A stretch of 64,000 bases of DNA from Ancylostoma caninum (taxonomy: Eukaryota > Nematoda > Chromadorea > Rhabditida > Ancylostomatidae). Under the pieces are notes generated by a model that was not told where the DNA came from, did no database searches, and worked only from the letters and a program-made list of their open reading frames with translations. Made by a program: the position numbers and the translations under genes. Position 1 is the first letter of the stretch, and the number at the start of each line of letters is the position of its first letter. Location of the stretch: the NCBI GenBank assembly GCA_037903475.1, contig JBAJFG010000044.1:124001-188000 (forward strand), written 5' to 3'. This document shows positions 45,763 to 59,931 of the stretch, piece after piece.

Positions 45763-45885
45763 CTCCGGCCGCACCGCCTGCCGTCACACATGGCGTCCTA
45801 CTGGCGATCGATACTTAGCTGGTTGGCCGCGGGAAAGCTGCCAGCAGGACGCCACCTATGATGGGAGGCGTTGCGGCTGGAGGAC
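45763..45885. repeat. GC-rich hairpin element
   Basis: CCTCCGGCCGCACCGCCTGC... and the complement of GGAGGCGTTGCGGCTGGAGG form a long imperfect hairpin that also pairs GGCGTCCTACTGGC with GCCAGCAGGACGCC. No gene is supported between 45886 and 47000. Confidence 0.5.
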
Positions 45886-47007
45886 ATGGCGGATCGAACA
45901 CAGTGTATATACACTCTGCCGCGAAGCTCTAACAGCGACAGATGTTTGAGATGTTGGCAAGGGAACATAGGGGTCTTTTCAAAGTCTCTACGACTTCAAT
46001 GTCTGGACCACATTTTTAAAAATTTGTTGAAACATCGAACATTGAATGGATCATGCAGAATTTGCAGTAGCTGGTATAAGCACTGTAAAATACGAGAGAG
46101 GTGTATCGTCGTGCTACAGAATTGTACATACGAGAATAGAAAGACCAAGGATGAAAATGCCGGTGAGCGAGGTATTCTGAAAACTTCATCAATAAAAAAT
46201 TAATATTATAAATTAACATTAATATAGGTCATTCCAAGAACCCACACTCAGAACTCTGCAACATGATTCATTTTTGATATTACCACAACACCAATGAACA
46301 AAAAGGACAGAATCTTCTGGGCAAAGTTTGCCACCTTTATGAGGACAATGTCTTCTTTTTCCTTTACTTATCTGAAGCATATCATCACAACTGAAGGTGA
46401 AATTGGGGTGAGAGTTACGTGTCCGCTCACTTGAGCACTTGCTGTACAGAAAAAGATGGGAATTTCAAACAGCTGAGAAATGTTGATTCACGACGGAAGC
46501 ATAATCGTTCAACAAATTTTGTGAGCTACGACGAACCAGCATCGCAGAACCGAATAGCTTGAAACCACTACCTAGAAATGAAATCTACAATGAATTTTGG
46601 AATAAGTTTTTATCAAAATTTCATTCAAAACCAGTAACCGAATTTTCAAACATTAAGCGAGCGTCAGACGCACGAATCCATTCGGGAATGATGAGTGATC
46701 AACAAAGCATGTACACTCTGAACGAAAATATCGTTGGGCCAGGAGCGAGTGCGTCTCAGCTGTTTCTGAGATGCGCCAGGGATGTGAGCGGCCGAGGCAC
46801 GCGCGTCAAATACACGCGTCTATTATGAAATGCCCTATTGCTGTAGACTGATTTGACTTCTTCAGAGCTTTGGAAATTCAGTTGAGCTTTCATACCGCAA
46901 TTGTTTCACGCAAATGTTTCTGGTTTTTTCTCTAAGTGTTCCAAATTTAAGGATGAGAGGGGTAAACACTGTCAAGCTACGGTAGATCTTGCTCACACAC
47001 AAAAAGC

Positions 47008-47165
47008 GGATGGTCCGACCAATAGCAATCGTCGTCCTCCAGGTGACGATGAGGGGTGAGCAGGAAAGATGCGCTTTATACCTATGGATGAAGCGCACCC
47101 CCCTCCCACATTCCACCCTTGCCACGAGAGGGTCGATGGCTCGAGTTGCTATTGGTCGGTCCATC
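47008..47165. repeat. Inverted-repeat element
   Basis: GATGGTCCGACCAATAGCAA and TTGCTATTGGTCGGTCCATC are inverted across about 110 bp. The stretch 47166-49360 holds no gene I can support; a short hydrophobic ORF at 47813-47961 lacks splice context. Confidence 0.5.
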
Positions 47166-49360
47166 TCTTTGTCTGCCACCATTGGCGAAAACAAAGCGAT
47201 AGAAAAGGAGGCGGATAGAAACGAAAAAGACGATTCTCAAGCTTTCTTTCACTTGTCACTGAGGAAATTTCACATCTCAAAAAAAAACAAGTCGAGCGCA
47301 ATTTGTAAGTGTACGGTAATTGCTTGAACTGAAAATAAATTTGAAGTCTTTAAGAAGGAGCTAGAGAATCGAGTATCGGATATCCCTCACGTCGTCAATT
47401 TCCCCACAAATTCCGCCTTAGGAAGTTTTTTTTCCTCAAATGGACCCCCCCCCCACCACCACCGCCCAGCCCACCGGCCAGTTTAACCTAACAAAGTAGG
47501 CATATGCAGTCTAAAACCTACATAGCTCGTTTGAGATCATTTTGACTAATTAAACATAGAAAAAATAAATAAATAAAGTAAACTATTATGTCTGATTTCG
47601 ACTAAAACTACTGAAATAGAGTCTCATAATGATTTCTCCCATAGAAATTTTTTAGAAGTGGATTGTTGTATTTAAAGAAAAAAATGTGGAATTGTAAAAT
47701 GGTGTAAAATGGAAGCAGTCTATTCCTCCCTCTCAAAACGCCCATTAGGATAAAAAACGAGCGTTGTTTCGGAAATCGATCAGCGAACCCACTATTGCAC
47801 TAATTACAATAATGTTTTTTGGATGTGGCAACTTTTTCGGGTCGCATCCTAACAATTTCCTTCTTTGTCTATTTTCTCTAGGACTATGTATTTCCCCCGC
47901 AAAATGCAATTGTGAATCACTATTCGTTCAGTTCTCGCAACAGCGAAGTTATAGCACGTGATGCGGTTTCGTTTCGTCCTCTTGCTCGTCCGTACATGTT
48001 CTAACAGGGACAATGTAGATGCTAACAAGTAAATACTGACTAGGACTGCCTAGACCTGTTAGGTTCCACACTTTAGGTGTCAGATCGTGTCAAAATCAGC
48101 TCGCTACCGTAGTGGGTGCGTGACCAGAGGCAGAGGCACGCCTCCGGGCTGTGATTGGTCGGTTCGTGTGCGCGTGCTACGAGAGTATGAACAAATTTTC
48201 TAAACTCGAGTGGGACAGATGAATGCTATCGAAACCCACAAACTGTAAAAAAAATAGTCACAGATGCCATTCAGTGCGTCAAATTTGAAGGATCAACCTG
48301 GATTTAAGAATCATACCAGTGCGGCGCGGTCGCGTCGCGGTGCACAACTTTACTGCCTCTCCCGACCGTAACGGAACCCATCGCCGAGGGAATCGAAGTG
48401 ATCATGACTCTGTATGCATTCTTTGATACATTAATGTTCAACAGAAACGCAGCTAAAACTTACTATACGTCCATTTTAAAGCCTATTTTTTGGGGCGTAA
48501 CTGTCTGCCACCCTTTTGCTGCCATTTCATTTGCAGCTAGAGATCACCTACTTCTTGTTAGTAACCTAGGAGAGGTTGGGCGAAGGTGAGAGGAGAAGCT
48601 CACGCCCGAAAATGGGCTTTGATCTTGACGAATCATGATAGTGGAGCGTCATATTATCTCAGATTTAAAGACTATTCAGAAGATTTTCAAAATCATCTCA
48701 AAGATATCTTGAAGGCAGTGTGTCAGCTCGTTTCGTGGGTAGTAGATATCAATAGGCTCTAGAACTGCTCGTCACGTTGATTTCAATGATGTACGTCAAA
48801 GCCTATAAAAATGACGAAAACCCCCTTTTCGGAAGGTTCAAAAATGCTGTTCACGCCACTTGTGCGGAGCGATCCTGGTGAGTGCTGGCTGTTCACCGCG
48901 GTTACAACGTTGGCCAACACGTCTTGACATGTCCGATCGATAAGATCAACGGCTCCACGCGTCCACCCGGTTCGACAAACCGTTCCAAATCCGGTCCCGA
49001 AAAACTTTCGTAACATTTTATGTATGCCGCTGGATACGTAGCGCATTGAGAAGATGCAGAATCTTCGAAAGAAAAAAAAAACACGAAAACGAGGTGACAC
49101 ATTGCCGTAAAAACTAGACTGTCAGAAGGAAATCATCAACAGATTTCTACAAGTTCCGAACCAGTTCCACACCGGTGTTGGATATTAAACACCCAGAAAT
49201 CCAGCGCTTATCCTACTATTTGCCACTGATTTCCTTCCTTGTCATTATGCAGTGTTGAGAGAAGGATGTTTCAGTCTTTTTATTGGATACCCTGGGCGGT
49301 GGTCAGCTATGGTACGTAGCATTTGCGCAGTTCTATACGCCTTGCACGTTGGAACTTCTA

Positions 49361-49596
49361 GAATTGTCGGGTAAACTGGAGTTGGGGGGGGGGGGGGGCA
49401 TTCGGTATAAGTCGATGATATGACCTGTCCTACACGTTCTGACTTGTTTGCATTACAGGTAACTACTGTACATTAGGAGAGCTAACAAGTCAGAGCGTTT
49501 TGGACATGTCAGCTAACAAGTCTGAACGTGCAGGACAGGTCATTTTATCGAATTATACCGAGTGGCCCCCCCCCAACTCCATTTTACCCGAATTGT
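49361..49596. mobile_element. Palindromic MITE just upstream of an exon
   Basis: GAATTGTCGGGTAAACTGGA and the complement of TCCATTTTACCCGAATTGTC are inverted ends, next to G- and C-homopolymer runs. Inner arms share CCTGTCCTACACGTTCTGAC. A partial copy lies at 55590-55670. The element ends 14 bp before the acceptor of the exon at 49610, and probably lies in its intron. Confidence 0.6.
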
Positions 49597-49609
49597 CGAA
49601 ATATTTCAG

Positions 49610-49903
49610 GCGAGTGAAAGCAAAACGAGTCCAAATAAGCGAAAAGTAACTGTCTACACCAGGGATACTTACGATCGAGTCCAAACAGTGACGCAGAGCT
49701 CTTCAACACCAACCGCTCTGAAGCAAGCGCCTGCTTTTAAAGACGATCAACCGCGAAGTCCGATATTGAATCCGCAAGTGCACAACGTCAAAACGACGGT
49801 TGACAATAAAATTGTGGACGGTCAGTACGTCAGGACGGAGAAGCAGGTCGAAACGGCGATGAAGGAGAACTACAAGCAGCAGGTTGAAGAAATTAAGCAG
49901 TAG
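49610..49903 (+). CDS. Terminal exon of a paralogue of the 254-aa membrane-anchored protein
   Basis: The exon starts in phase 0 after ATATTTCAG and encodes 97 residues to TAG. It resembles the C-terminal part of the minus-strand gene at 50761-53415: VTVYTRDTYDRV corresponds to VRVYTKQSYERH, NPQVHNV is identical, and DNKIVDGQYV matches DTQFIDGKHV. It ends in a charged helix (ENYKQQVEEIKQ). AATAAA at 49962-49967 supports a real 3' end. The N-terminal exon was not located; a phase-0 membrane exon like that at 26238 or 13247 would fit, but none lies close. Function unknown. Confidence 0.6.
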   Translation, partial: ASESKTSPNKRKVTVYTRDTYDRVQTVTQSSSTPTALKQAPAFKDDQPRSPILNPQVHNVKTTVDNKIVDGQYVRTEKQVETAMKENYKQQVEEIKQ

Positions 49904-50091
49904 ATGAACTTTGACTAATCCTGACTAACAACTATAGCTATGTACGCGACAAATTGGTCGTAATAAATAAATAAAATGAAATTGTAGTGCTTGGAATATG
50001 CATATTTGTTGTACGTTATTTCTTTGGTTGTCACGGTGCCCATATTCTCCATGTCAAATGGGTCTACCTGAAAAAAATGTCTAAATTGCTA

Positions 50092-50310
50092 TAGGGGCAA
50101 TTTATACTAGCTGCGTGCATGGGTCAAGCGTTAAGGGCAATTTATATTTGATTCGTGCGACTGACGCGCGTGCGTCTATATGATGAAGAATGGGGCCCAG
50201 TCGCATAGCAGTCGCATCATAGTCGCAGCTCAGACGTACGCGTTTACGGCCTAGCGGCGGCCGCGCATTCTTTTCATTGAGGATGTACATGCCGTGCAAT
50301 TAAAGTATTT
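50092..50310. mobile_element. GGGCAATTTATAC-family MITE, rearranged
   Basis: GGGGCAATTTATACTAGCTG is followed by a second GGGCAATTTATATTTGATTC about 42 bp on, then the family core (GACTGACGCGCGTGCGTC, GATGAAGAATGGGGC) to GTACATGCCGTG. It lies between the two convergent paralogous genes. Confidence 0.6.
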
Positions 50311-50760
50311 GATGGTCCTGCAACGAAAAGAAACCCCAAATTAGCGACATATTACGGTCCCGAAGGGCGGCAAAGCTGCGCGTGTGAAGGCACTGTCTCA
50401 CTTCAGATCTCAGTTTTTGAGACTTTCAAATGAAACAAATCTCCAGGAGCTCCTGGTCACAAAGATATAAGTGATTCCTTGCAAAATGCCGAGAAACTCC
50501 TTTTTCAGCTCTAAACTTTGTGGAGGTTGTGGGAGGAGCAAAGGTCTCTATCGGCGTCATACATCAAACAGTCAAGATAAAAATGCACATAGTTATTTTA
50601 ATCTTTATTGATTCAAGTATCAGTCGTAAAATTTTATTCGCAATGTGATACCCACATCTGCTGAATGTTTTAGCCAAGGTGCAAGTAGCATGTTGTAGAT
50701 GAGTGTACAATAATGGGCAAATAGAATTTGGGTTAGTAGGATGCTATTAGAAATGTCTAT

Positions 50761-53415
<2,655 letters not shown>

Positions 53416-53574
53416 TGAAGAACCACCTCCCGGCCTTTATTTATGTATCTGGTCATTATCATTGGTGAAAATAAATTCATTCAAATCATTCTTGCATAGA
53501 TTTTTAGCAGTGTGGCACGAACAGGTGTCACAAGGCCTACTCTTCGCTGTGGAAGTAGTTTATTCGTCGAAGTC

Positions 53575-54985
53575 GTCATCGTTTTTACATCTACTATCCC
53601 CCGCATACCTCCCCACATCGCGCAATACAGACAGCATGCAGTGGCTATCAAAAACATATTATCGTAATTCATCTATGGATTGATCAATTCACATGGAAAT
53701 TGTGCATACGATGGGGCCAGTGTCGTCTTTCTTTTTATTTTATTTTATTTTTGCATTCAAAGGTGAGCTAAAAATATCAGTCTGCGGTTACAAAACATAC
53801 ACATGTGTGCTCAACCCCAAAATAATACAACGACATAATGGTTAGGGATGAAGCAGGGGTGTCTCTCGACACAGTATTTTTTTGGAAGAAGGATGTGATA
53901 TCTAGCGTTTTCTAATCTCGAGTATACCCAATCGTGGATTGAGATGGAGAACTAAGAGTGGAAGTATTAGACAAATATCCAGCTATAAGAAACATTAATG
54001 AGATCCAACAGTACGCCCTTGACGGCTCCTACGCTTTTAGCTGCATAACACTGGCATAAACCGCTTTCATGCGAAACTATCTTGCCCTTTAGTCTAAATT
54101 CACCGCTTCCATCAAAATGTTGATATCTTCTATCTTTTGTACCGTCTTTTCGATTCAATAACAATCAGTTCAGATCCTATCACAAGCGAGTATTTCACTA
54201 CGAAAGACGTGTTTTATTTTTCTTTTTACATTAGAAGGTGTGATTGCCACCGAGTCATCTACCATAAAAGAGAAAGAAGATAATTTCCAATTACTTCGAA
54301 GAGAAAGCAACCGCCTCGACGGGGGATATTTCTATGATGCCAGCTGATGACCAGCTATGAACATTAGTTCTGACTCTACGAAGAACAAAAACTATGCCTT
54401 CAATCTTCTTAAGATCCAATGAATCGTGTTCTTCCGTGAAGTTTATCAATAGATTTTGTCCTCCCAAAACTATGCCTTCAATCTTCTTAAGATCCAATGA
54501 ATCGTGTTCTTCCGTGAAGTTTATCAATAGATTTTGTCCTCCCATTGGTGCAGCAAGAGAAGGTGCAGAAATAACGTTCTGATAAAAATAGAATATAAGA
54601 ATGTGCGCCGATCTGTATCTACTCTTTCTCAGTAGGTGGCAGTGAAGAGACTGGGAAAGTCCATTGAATCCGAGGAAGTTAAAGTTGGTCCTCAACAATG
54701 TAACTAGAAATGACTCTCGCCCACGCTAGGCTGCTGTTAGGAAGCTCACATTAAGCTTCATTGCATATCCAAATTTGGTTTGATGAGTCCCGTCCAAGGT
54801 TATGGAAGTTTTGCAAAAATATATCCGGAACCCAAGGGTGTATTCTTGGATAGCATGGCCTCAACATCACACAACAACTGCGAGGCCCCTTATTGTTGAA
54901 CCAACCCAAATTAAGAAAAGCATAATCTAGAGCTGAAGAGGCGCTTCGCGAATTTTCGAATAGATGCGACGTCCCAGCGTTACCT
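53575..54985. repeat. Segmental duplication shared with 62755-64000
   Basis: Both blocks start near CTATCCCCCGCATACCTCCC and stay colinear through the small exon described at 54291 to GCTTCGCGA...GCGACGTC. The two blocks are diverged by scattered substitutions and small indels. The right-hand copy is cut by the window end. Confidence 0.75.
54291..54578 (-). CDS. Terminal exon with an in-frame 78-bp tandem duplication
   Basis: After TTTTTATCAG the minus-strand frame reads NVISAPSLAAPMGGQNLLI and stays open to TAA at 54291. Residues GGQNLLINFTEEHDSLDLKK plus IEGIV occur twice in tandem because 78 bp are duplicated exactly. It ends IIEISPVEAVAFSSK. The duplicate block (63686-63564) has a single copy of this unit and an early stop. 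Upstream exons were not identified and the family is not recognised. Confidence 0.5.
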   Translation of the reverse strand, partial: NVISAPSLAAPMGGQNLLINFTEEHDSLDLKKIEGIVLGGQNLLINFTEEHDSLDLKKIEGIVFVLRRVRTNVHSWSSAGIIEISPVEAVAFSSK

Positions 54986-55420
54986 CACCAAGCTGTTTCA
55001 ACGTCTTACCAAAACCGTAACGAGCTGTACAACGTTCTGCGACACGTCTTTGACTGTACGCAACGTCCCGAAAAGTCTCTTAGCTCCGCCCCTTTCTCAG
55101 CTCAAAGGCTCCTTAAAGATTTGGCTCGGAAATGGGGTTTTTCAGCAATCTTGCATAGAATCACGTATACCGTTGTGATTACCAGCTTCTGGCGATTCTT
55201 TTCACATTGAGATCTCAAAGACGATCTTGAGGTGGGACGCTGCCTTTAATGCAACGCATCAGCGACGAATTACGGAATTTTGATTACAGTTACAATTAAT
55301 TTTATCTGCAATTAAGTTGTCGTGACGTCCCAGCGACACATCGCCGACTTATTTCAACGTCCCAGCGACATCACCCTGAGCTGATGCAACGCCCCAGAAC
55401 AGCAAGGAAGATAAAAGCAA
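54935..55420. repeat. Region with repeated ACGTCCCAGCG motifs
   Basis: GCGACGTCCCAGCG, TTTCAACGTC and related words recur at about 54965, 55000, 55060, 55330 and 55360. A GGACGCTGCCTTTAA terminus of the TTAA family ends near 55247. No gene is supported. Confidence 0.4.
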
Positions 55421-55848
55421 TTACATATGTTCCGCAAGTTTCGGATGCAATCAGAAACTTGCTCTTCCAAAAGTAGTGAAGTGGTTGCAGTGGAGGTTCT
55501 GAGTGAATCGCACCTCCTCGCCTCCTCCCCGTCCCTTTACCTCCCTTCAATTATGTCGTCATCTATGTCCCGGAGAGGATAAAATGGAGTTGGGGGCGCT
55601 ATTTGGTATTAGTCGATAATGTGACCTGTCCTCCACGTTCTGACTTGTTTATATTTTAGGTAACTACCAGTCTGGCCGTCCGGCTGACGCCGGACTTCCA
55701 GACTTTTAATGATGCTCGCTTCGCTCGCATACTGTATGTTGAAAGCAAGCACAAAAGTGTAAATGGATTGATAAAATCTGTATCCTTCCACACACTTCTT
55801 TCGATATCCTGAGATGCCCTCGATCTCGTAGTTGTTGCTTTCTCCCAT

Positions 55849-56085
55849 ATGAACGAAGTTACGCCCTCCCATATGAGCGAAGTTAGTGGTTGTGAAGAAT
55901 TGCGTGTAACCGATTCAATGCGAATGTTACATCGAAATGATTTAGGCTCAACTGCTTGTTGTGGTAATTCAAGTGATAAGGAGCCACCGGTGTATATAAA
56001 CGGAAAGGAGGGAGTGGTTCATTCAAACACAAACGCAATGGGAAGAGAACACGGATACGGAAGGAAACAATGTACATCTAGGTGA
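55849..56085 (+). CDS. Possible small ORF, 78 codons
   Basis: The ATG at 55849 opens a polar frame (MNEVTPSHMSEVSGCEELRV ..., ending GRKQCTSR) to TGA. A roughly 23-bp direct repeat (CTCCCATATGAxCGAAGTTA) overlaps its start. No splice context, homologue or signal sequence; it may be noncoding. Confidence 0.2.
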   Translation: MNEVTPSHMSEVSGCEELRVTDSMRMLHRNDLGSTACCGNSSDKEPPVYINGKEGVVHSNTNAMGREHGYGRKQCTSR

Positions 56086-56173
56086 TTTAGGTGGGAGTGT
56101 CCGCAGAAACAGGGTAAGCGTAACCTTCATGCAGAAATAGACACGCCTAGCGAATCCTATTACTTGCGGAGCT

Positions 56174-57095
56174 TGCACACCCTTATCGCAACGTTGGACC
56201 CGACTGCGGGTGTTTCCCCACTTTTGGACGCCGGTGCACCCTTATCACACCGTTGGACCGGACTCCAGGCGTTTCCCCACTTTTGGACGCCGGCGCACCC
56301 TTATCACACATTTGGACCCGGCTCCAGGCGTTTTCCCACTTTTGGACGCCGGCGCACCCTTATCACACCGTTGGACCCGGCTCCAGGCGTTTTCCCACTT
56401 TTGGACGCCGGCGCACCCTTATCACACCGTTGGACCCGGCTCCAGGCGTTTTCCCACTTTTGGACGCCGGCGCACCCTTATCACACCGTTGGACCCGGCT
56501 CCAGGCGTTTTCCCACTTTTGGACGCCGGCGCACCCTTATCACACCGTTGGACCGGACTCCAGGCGTTTCCCCACTTTTGGACGCCGGCGCACCCTTATC
56601 ACACATTTGGACCCGGCTCCAGGCGTTTTCCCACTTTTGGACGCCGGCGCACCCTTATCACACCGTTGGACCCGGCTCCAGGCGTTTCCCCACTTTTGAA
56701 CGCCGGCGCACCCTTATCACACCGTTGGACCCGGCTCCAGGCGTTTTCCCACTTTTGGACGCCGGCGCACCCTTATCACACCGTTGGACCCGGCTCCAGG
56801 CGTTTTCCCTACTTTTGGACGCCGGCGAACCCTTATCACACCGTTGGACCCGGCTCCAGGCGTTTTCCCACTTTTGGACGCCGGCGCACCCTTATCACAC
56901 CGTTGGACCCGGCTCCAGGCGTTTCCCCACTTTTGGACGCCGGCGCACCCTTATCACACCGTTGGACCCGGCTCCAGGCGTTTTCCCACTTTTGGACGCC
57001 GGCGCACCCTTATCACACCGTTGGACCGGACTCCATGCGTTTTCCCACTTTTGGACGCCGGCGCACCCTTATCACACCGTTGGACCGGACTCCAG
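56174..57095. repeat. 59-bp minisatellite, about 16 units, highly homogeneous
   Basis: The unit is GCACCCTTATCACACCGTTG, GACCCGGCTCCAGGCGTTTT, CCCACTTTTGGACGCCGGC (59 bp). Most units differ at only 0-3 positions. GGCGT and ACGCC inside each unit can pair. Since 59 is not divisible by three, one repeat gives long ORFs in all three frames; these are artefacts. It abuts the MITE at 57107. Confidence 0.85.
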
Positions 57096-57106
57096 GTGTT
57101 TCCTCA

Positions 57107-57354
57107 AGGGCAATTTATACCAGGTGCGTGCGTCAGTCGCGCATCAGTCGCACGCATCCATTTGCAAGAGATTTTCGATGAAGACCGGTCAACACGGCAT
57201 GTACATCCTCAAGGAAAAGAACGCGCGGCCGTCGCGAGGCCGTAAACGCGTGCGTCTGAGCTGCGACTGCGATGCGACTGCAATGCGACTGTGCCCTATT
57301 CTTCATCATATAGACGCACGCGCGTCAGTCGCACGCATCCAGTATAAATTGCCC
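57107..57354. mobile_element. Intact GGGCAATTTATAC-family MITE
   Basis: Ends GGGCAATTTATACCAGGTGC and CCAGTATAAATTGCCC are inverted. The interior has CGCATCAGTCGCACGCATCC on the left and GACGCACGCGCGTCAGTCGC on the right. It serves as reference for interrupted or partial copies at 14588, 16063, 43333, 50092 and 60957. Downstream, 57355-58210 holds no gene; a degenerate 60-bp-like repeat with GGGTCCAC/GGTCCGC words spans 57950-58110. Confidence 0.7.
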
Positions 57355-58214
57355 CTCACTTTATGAGGCACCGTTGCACATCGCTGGATCTTCTGGTCGA
57401 CCATCTCTCTACCCCACTCCACCACACCATACCCGTTCTTAGTCTTTTATATGATCTCGGAATCACCACCAATCACCATCACTGACCAATCACAGTGCGT
57501 GTGCACACGCAAGCACAGAGTCACATAATGTCTGTAATATATACAAAGTCTGATCATAGTTAATATTGGTTGGCATTTTATGTCAATGTGTGTGTGTACA
57601 AGAGAACCAGCCCCTACCGGAAAAATCTGATTGAATCACGACGTCCAGCGTGTCAAGTTATGCAGGAAAAGTGTGCAAATTTTCATTATTACCTTAATTG
57701 ACAGGTGTTTTGGTCCACTTTTCGTCGGCTGGAAGACCCACAGTTGTTTACATCACAGTAAAAATGAATGAACCTCGGTATTTATTTGTCTATGTTTATC
57801 AAGTCATGTGTAGGATAACATCCGGATGAGTATGGTTTAGAGAGAAAGGGTCCAGCCAGATAGACGTGAAACAGCAAGGGCGGTGGGGAAATTAGGGGAA
57901 ACGGGCTACTGCTATGGAAGAGCTGCGCCAGCTTCCTGTAGTGGAAAATATGCCACTGTGCGGGTCCACGGATGCGAGTTTGATGTACCGGAGTGCAGCA
58001 ATGGGTAAGATGCCACTGGACGGGTCCACAACTGCAAGAGTGGCGCCGACGCCGAGAAGTGGGAGAGATGCTACTGGAAGGGTCCGCGTATGCGAGAGTG
58101 GTGCGCCGGCCAGTAGTGGAGGACGTATCACTCGGAAGCGTGGCGAGCGAAGCGAGCCTAAAAAAAGCCTGAGAGGCCGGTGTTAGCCGGACGATCAGGC
58201 TGGTTGTACATTAA

Positions 58215-58620
58215 AGGCAAGGGCCCACCTCGCATTCATAATTGAGGTAATTGCAGATTCTGCATCTCCTTGACACGCTGAAGGCAACGATATAGGTAAA
58301 TTGTCCCAAAACCCACCTTCAAACCCGTCTTCCGAAACGGGATCTGTAACAGTTTGCTAGCCCGAGTTGAGTGTGAAGCCGTTGATCTCATCAATTGAAC
58401 ACGCCAAGATTCGTTGAGCAATGCGGCAGCCGTAGCAGGCAGCCAGCACAGCTTGTAGCGATCCGCCTCCGTGCTCCAAATCTTTAGCCAGTCCGAGCGT
58501 TTCAAAAACGGGGCTTTCGTCGCTTCTGTGCCTATTGATGCACATTCCAGGGATCAACATGGCGAGAAGGTCTAGGACATGTCTATACCCTCAACAGCTA
58601 AATCAGGTGGGCCCCTGCCT
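58215..58620. mobile_element. TTAA-flanked MITE, uninterrupted copy
   Basis: TTAA at 58211-58214 and 58621-58624 flank AGGCAAGGGCCCACC and GGTGGGCCCCTGCCT. At 406 bp it is the counterpart of 18374-19535 without the nested 750-bp insertion. Confidence 0.7.
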
Positions 58621-59931
58621 TTAAGGGCCATGGAATACTGCGCAACGACGCTGTCGCAGGGACCGTTCACCATCAAAGGTTTTCGCACAATTGCTCCATG
58701 CCAGCACTCTATTCCAAGCAAACTCCGAGATAAGATACATTTTGCTCTCATCGTCTCCATTCATTTTTTTTTTCACCGCGGTAGTGTCGTAGTGAAGTAT
58801 GTCAGGGACCTGAGAATGAAATGAAAGCGTTATCTCACACAATCGCTATCTTATCTCGCTAACAGATTTTCTCGCCCGTTGTATTGCCATACACTTGTAA
58901 AATGTATCGCCAACAGATTCTCCCGCCTTTTCTCTTGCAAAGCAGAATCTATACTCATTCTCGTGGAAAATAAATTGCCATGCAGAGATTTATCCCGTAA
59001 AATGTTTTGCCAAACACATTTTCTCGCCAAATGTAGCGCCACCAAACATCAGAGTTTACTTAATATAAAACTCCCCCTCATGCCCTCTTCTTTCCACCCG
59101 AGTAACTCGGTCATCCTTTCCCAACGAGTCAATGAGACCAACAGTGCCTGCGTCCATCGTAGGATTTGTTGATGTTGGTCGCAGTGTTCGTTCCCACCAT
59201 AGTTAAACCTAAGTCCACAGCAAAATCTGAGGAAGCAAAGTTACCACGAGTGCTACCTTCAGTTCTGTACTAGGACCATATTTCATAGTTTTGCACAGCT
59301 TTCGCCAAACACGCCAAACACTACACGCACTAGGAAGTTGATTCATAGCTTAGTCATGAGTTTTACTGGATGCACTAGAGGATTACTCAAAAAGTGTTAG
59401 GGTAGTTTCCGTGGAGCAGTTTACTAGGAGCCTGAGTTACTGCGGGACTCGGACTTTTGTTTCCCCACTTTTAGGTGGTACTCTCAAGCGATTTGCATTG
59501 TCCATCGATTTGCATTGTCCATCATCTACATGATCGCTATAGTTCAACAGGTGGGTGTTCGCTGGTAGATGCTGCACAGAAAATGTGGGCTTATTGTTGA
59601 ACGTGGGCTATGATTCGTGCACTACCGTCTTCGTATGCACTTTAGTGCAGCTATGATTGAAAAGAGCAAAGTCAGTACGATTTGCAGTGGGGGGAGGGTG
59701 AGGGGTGGGGCGTGGTCAGAGAAGTGAACAATAAAGGTGAATGAATTTTTTTTGAACGATATTAATGATCATGTGAAAATATGAGAGCTCAGGCCAGGAT
59801 CGATGCTGGCTGCCCCTTTAAAAGAGTCGGGACGATGGCACTTTCGTCCAGCTATGATTGCTTACCACTTCATTGGATTCGTGGTATTTTTTCATTCTAA
59901 TGTAATTCTGTGTTCGCGGTAAAAATAATGT

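Noticed and set aside
46054..46165. Possible internal exon after TTTGCAG with a GTGAGC donor
   Set aside because: Two frames remain open and neither resembles the nearby genes; the evidence is too weak to annotate.
56164..57366. Open reading frames of 400, 323 and 153 aa with repeated 'FPHFWTPAHPYHT' type sequence
   Set aside because: They are produced by the 59-bp minisatellite; since 59 is not a multiple of three, the same repeat is open in all three frames. No protein is implied.
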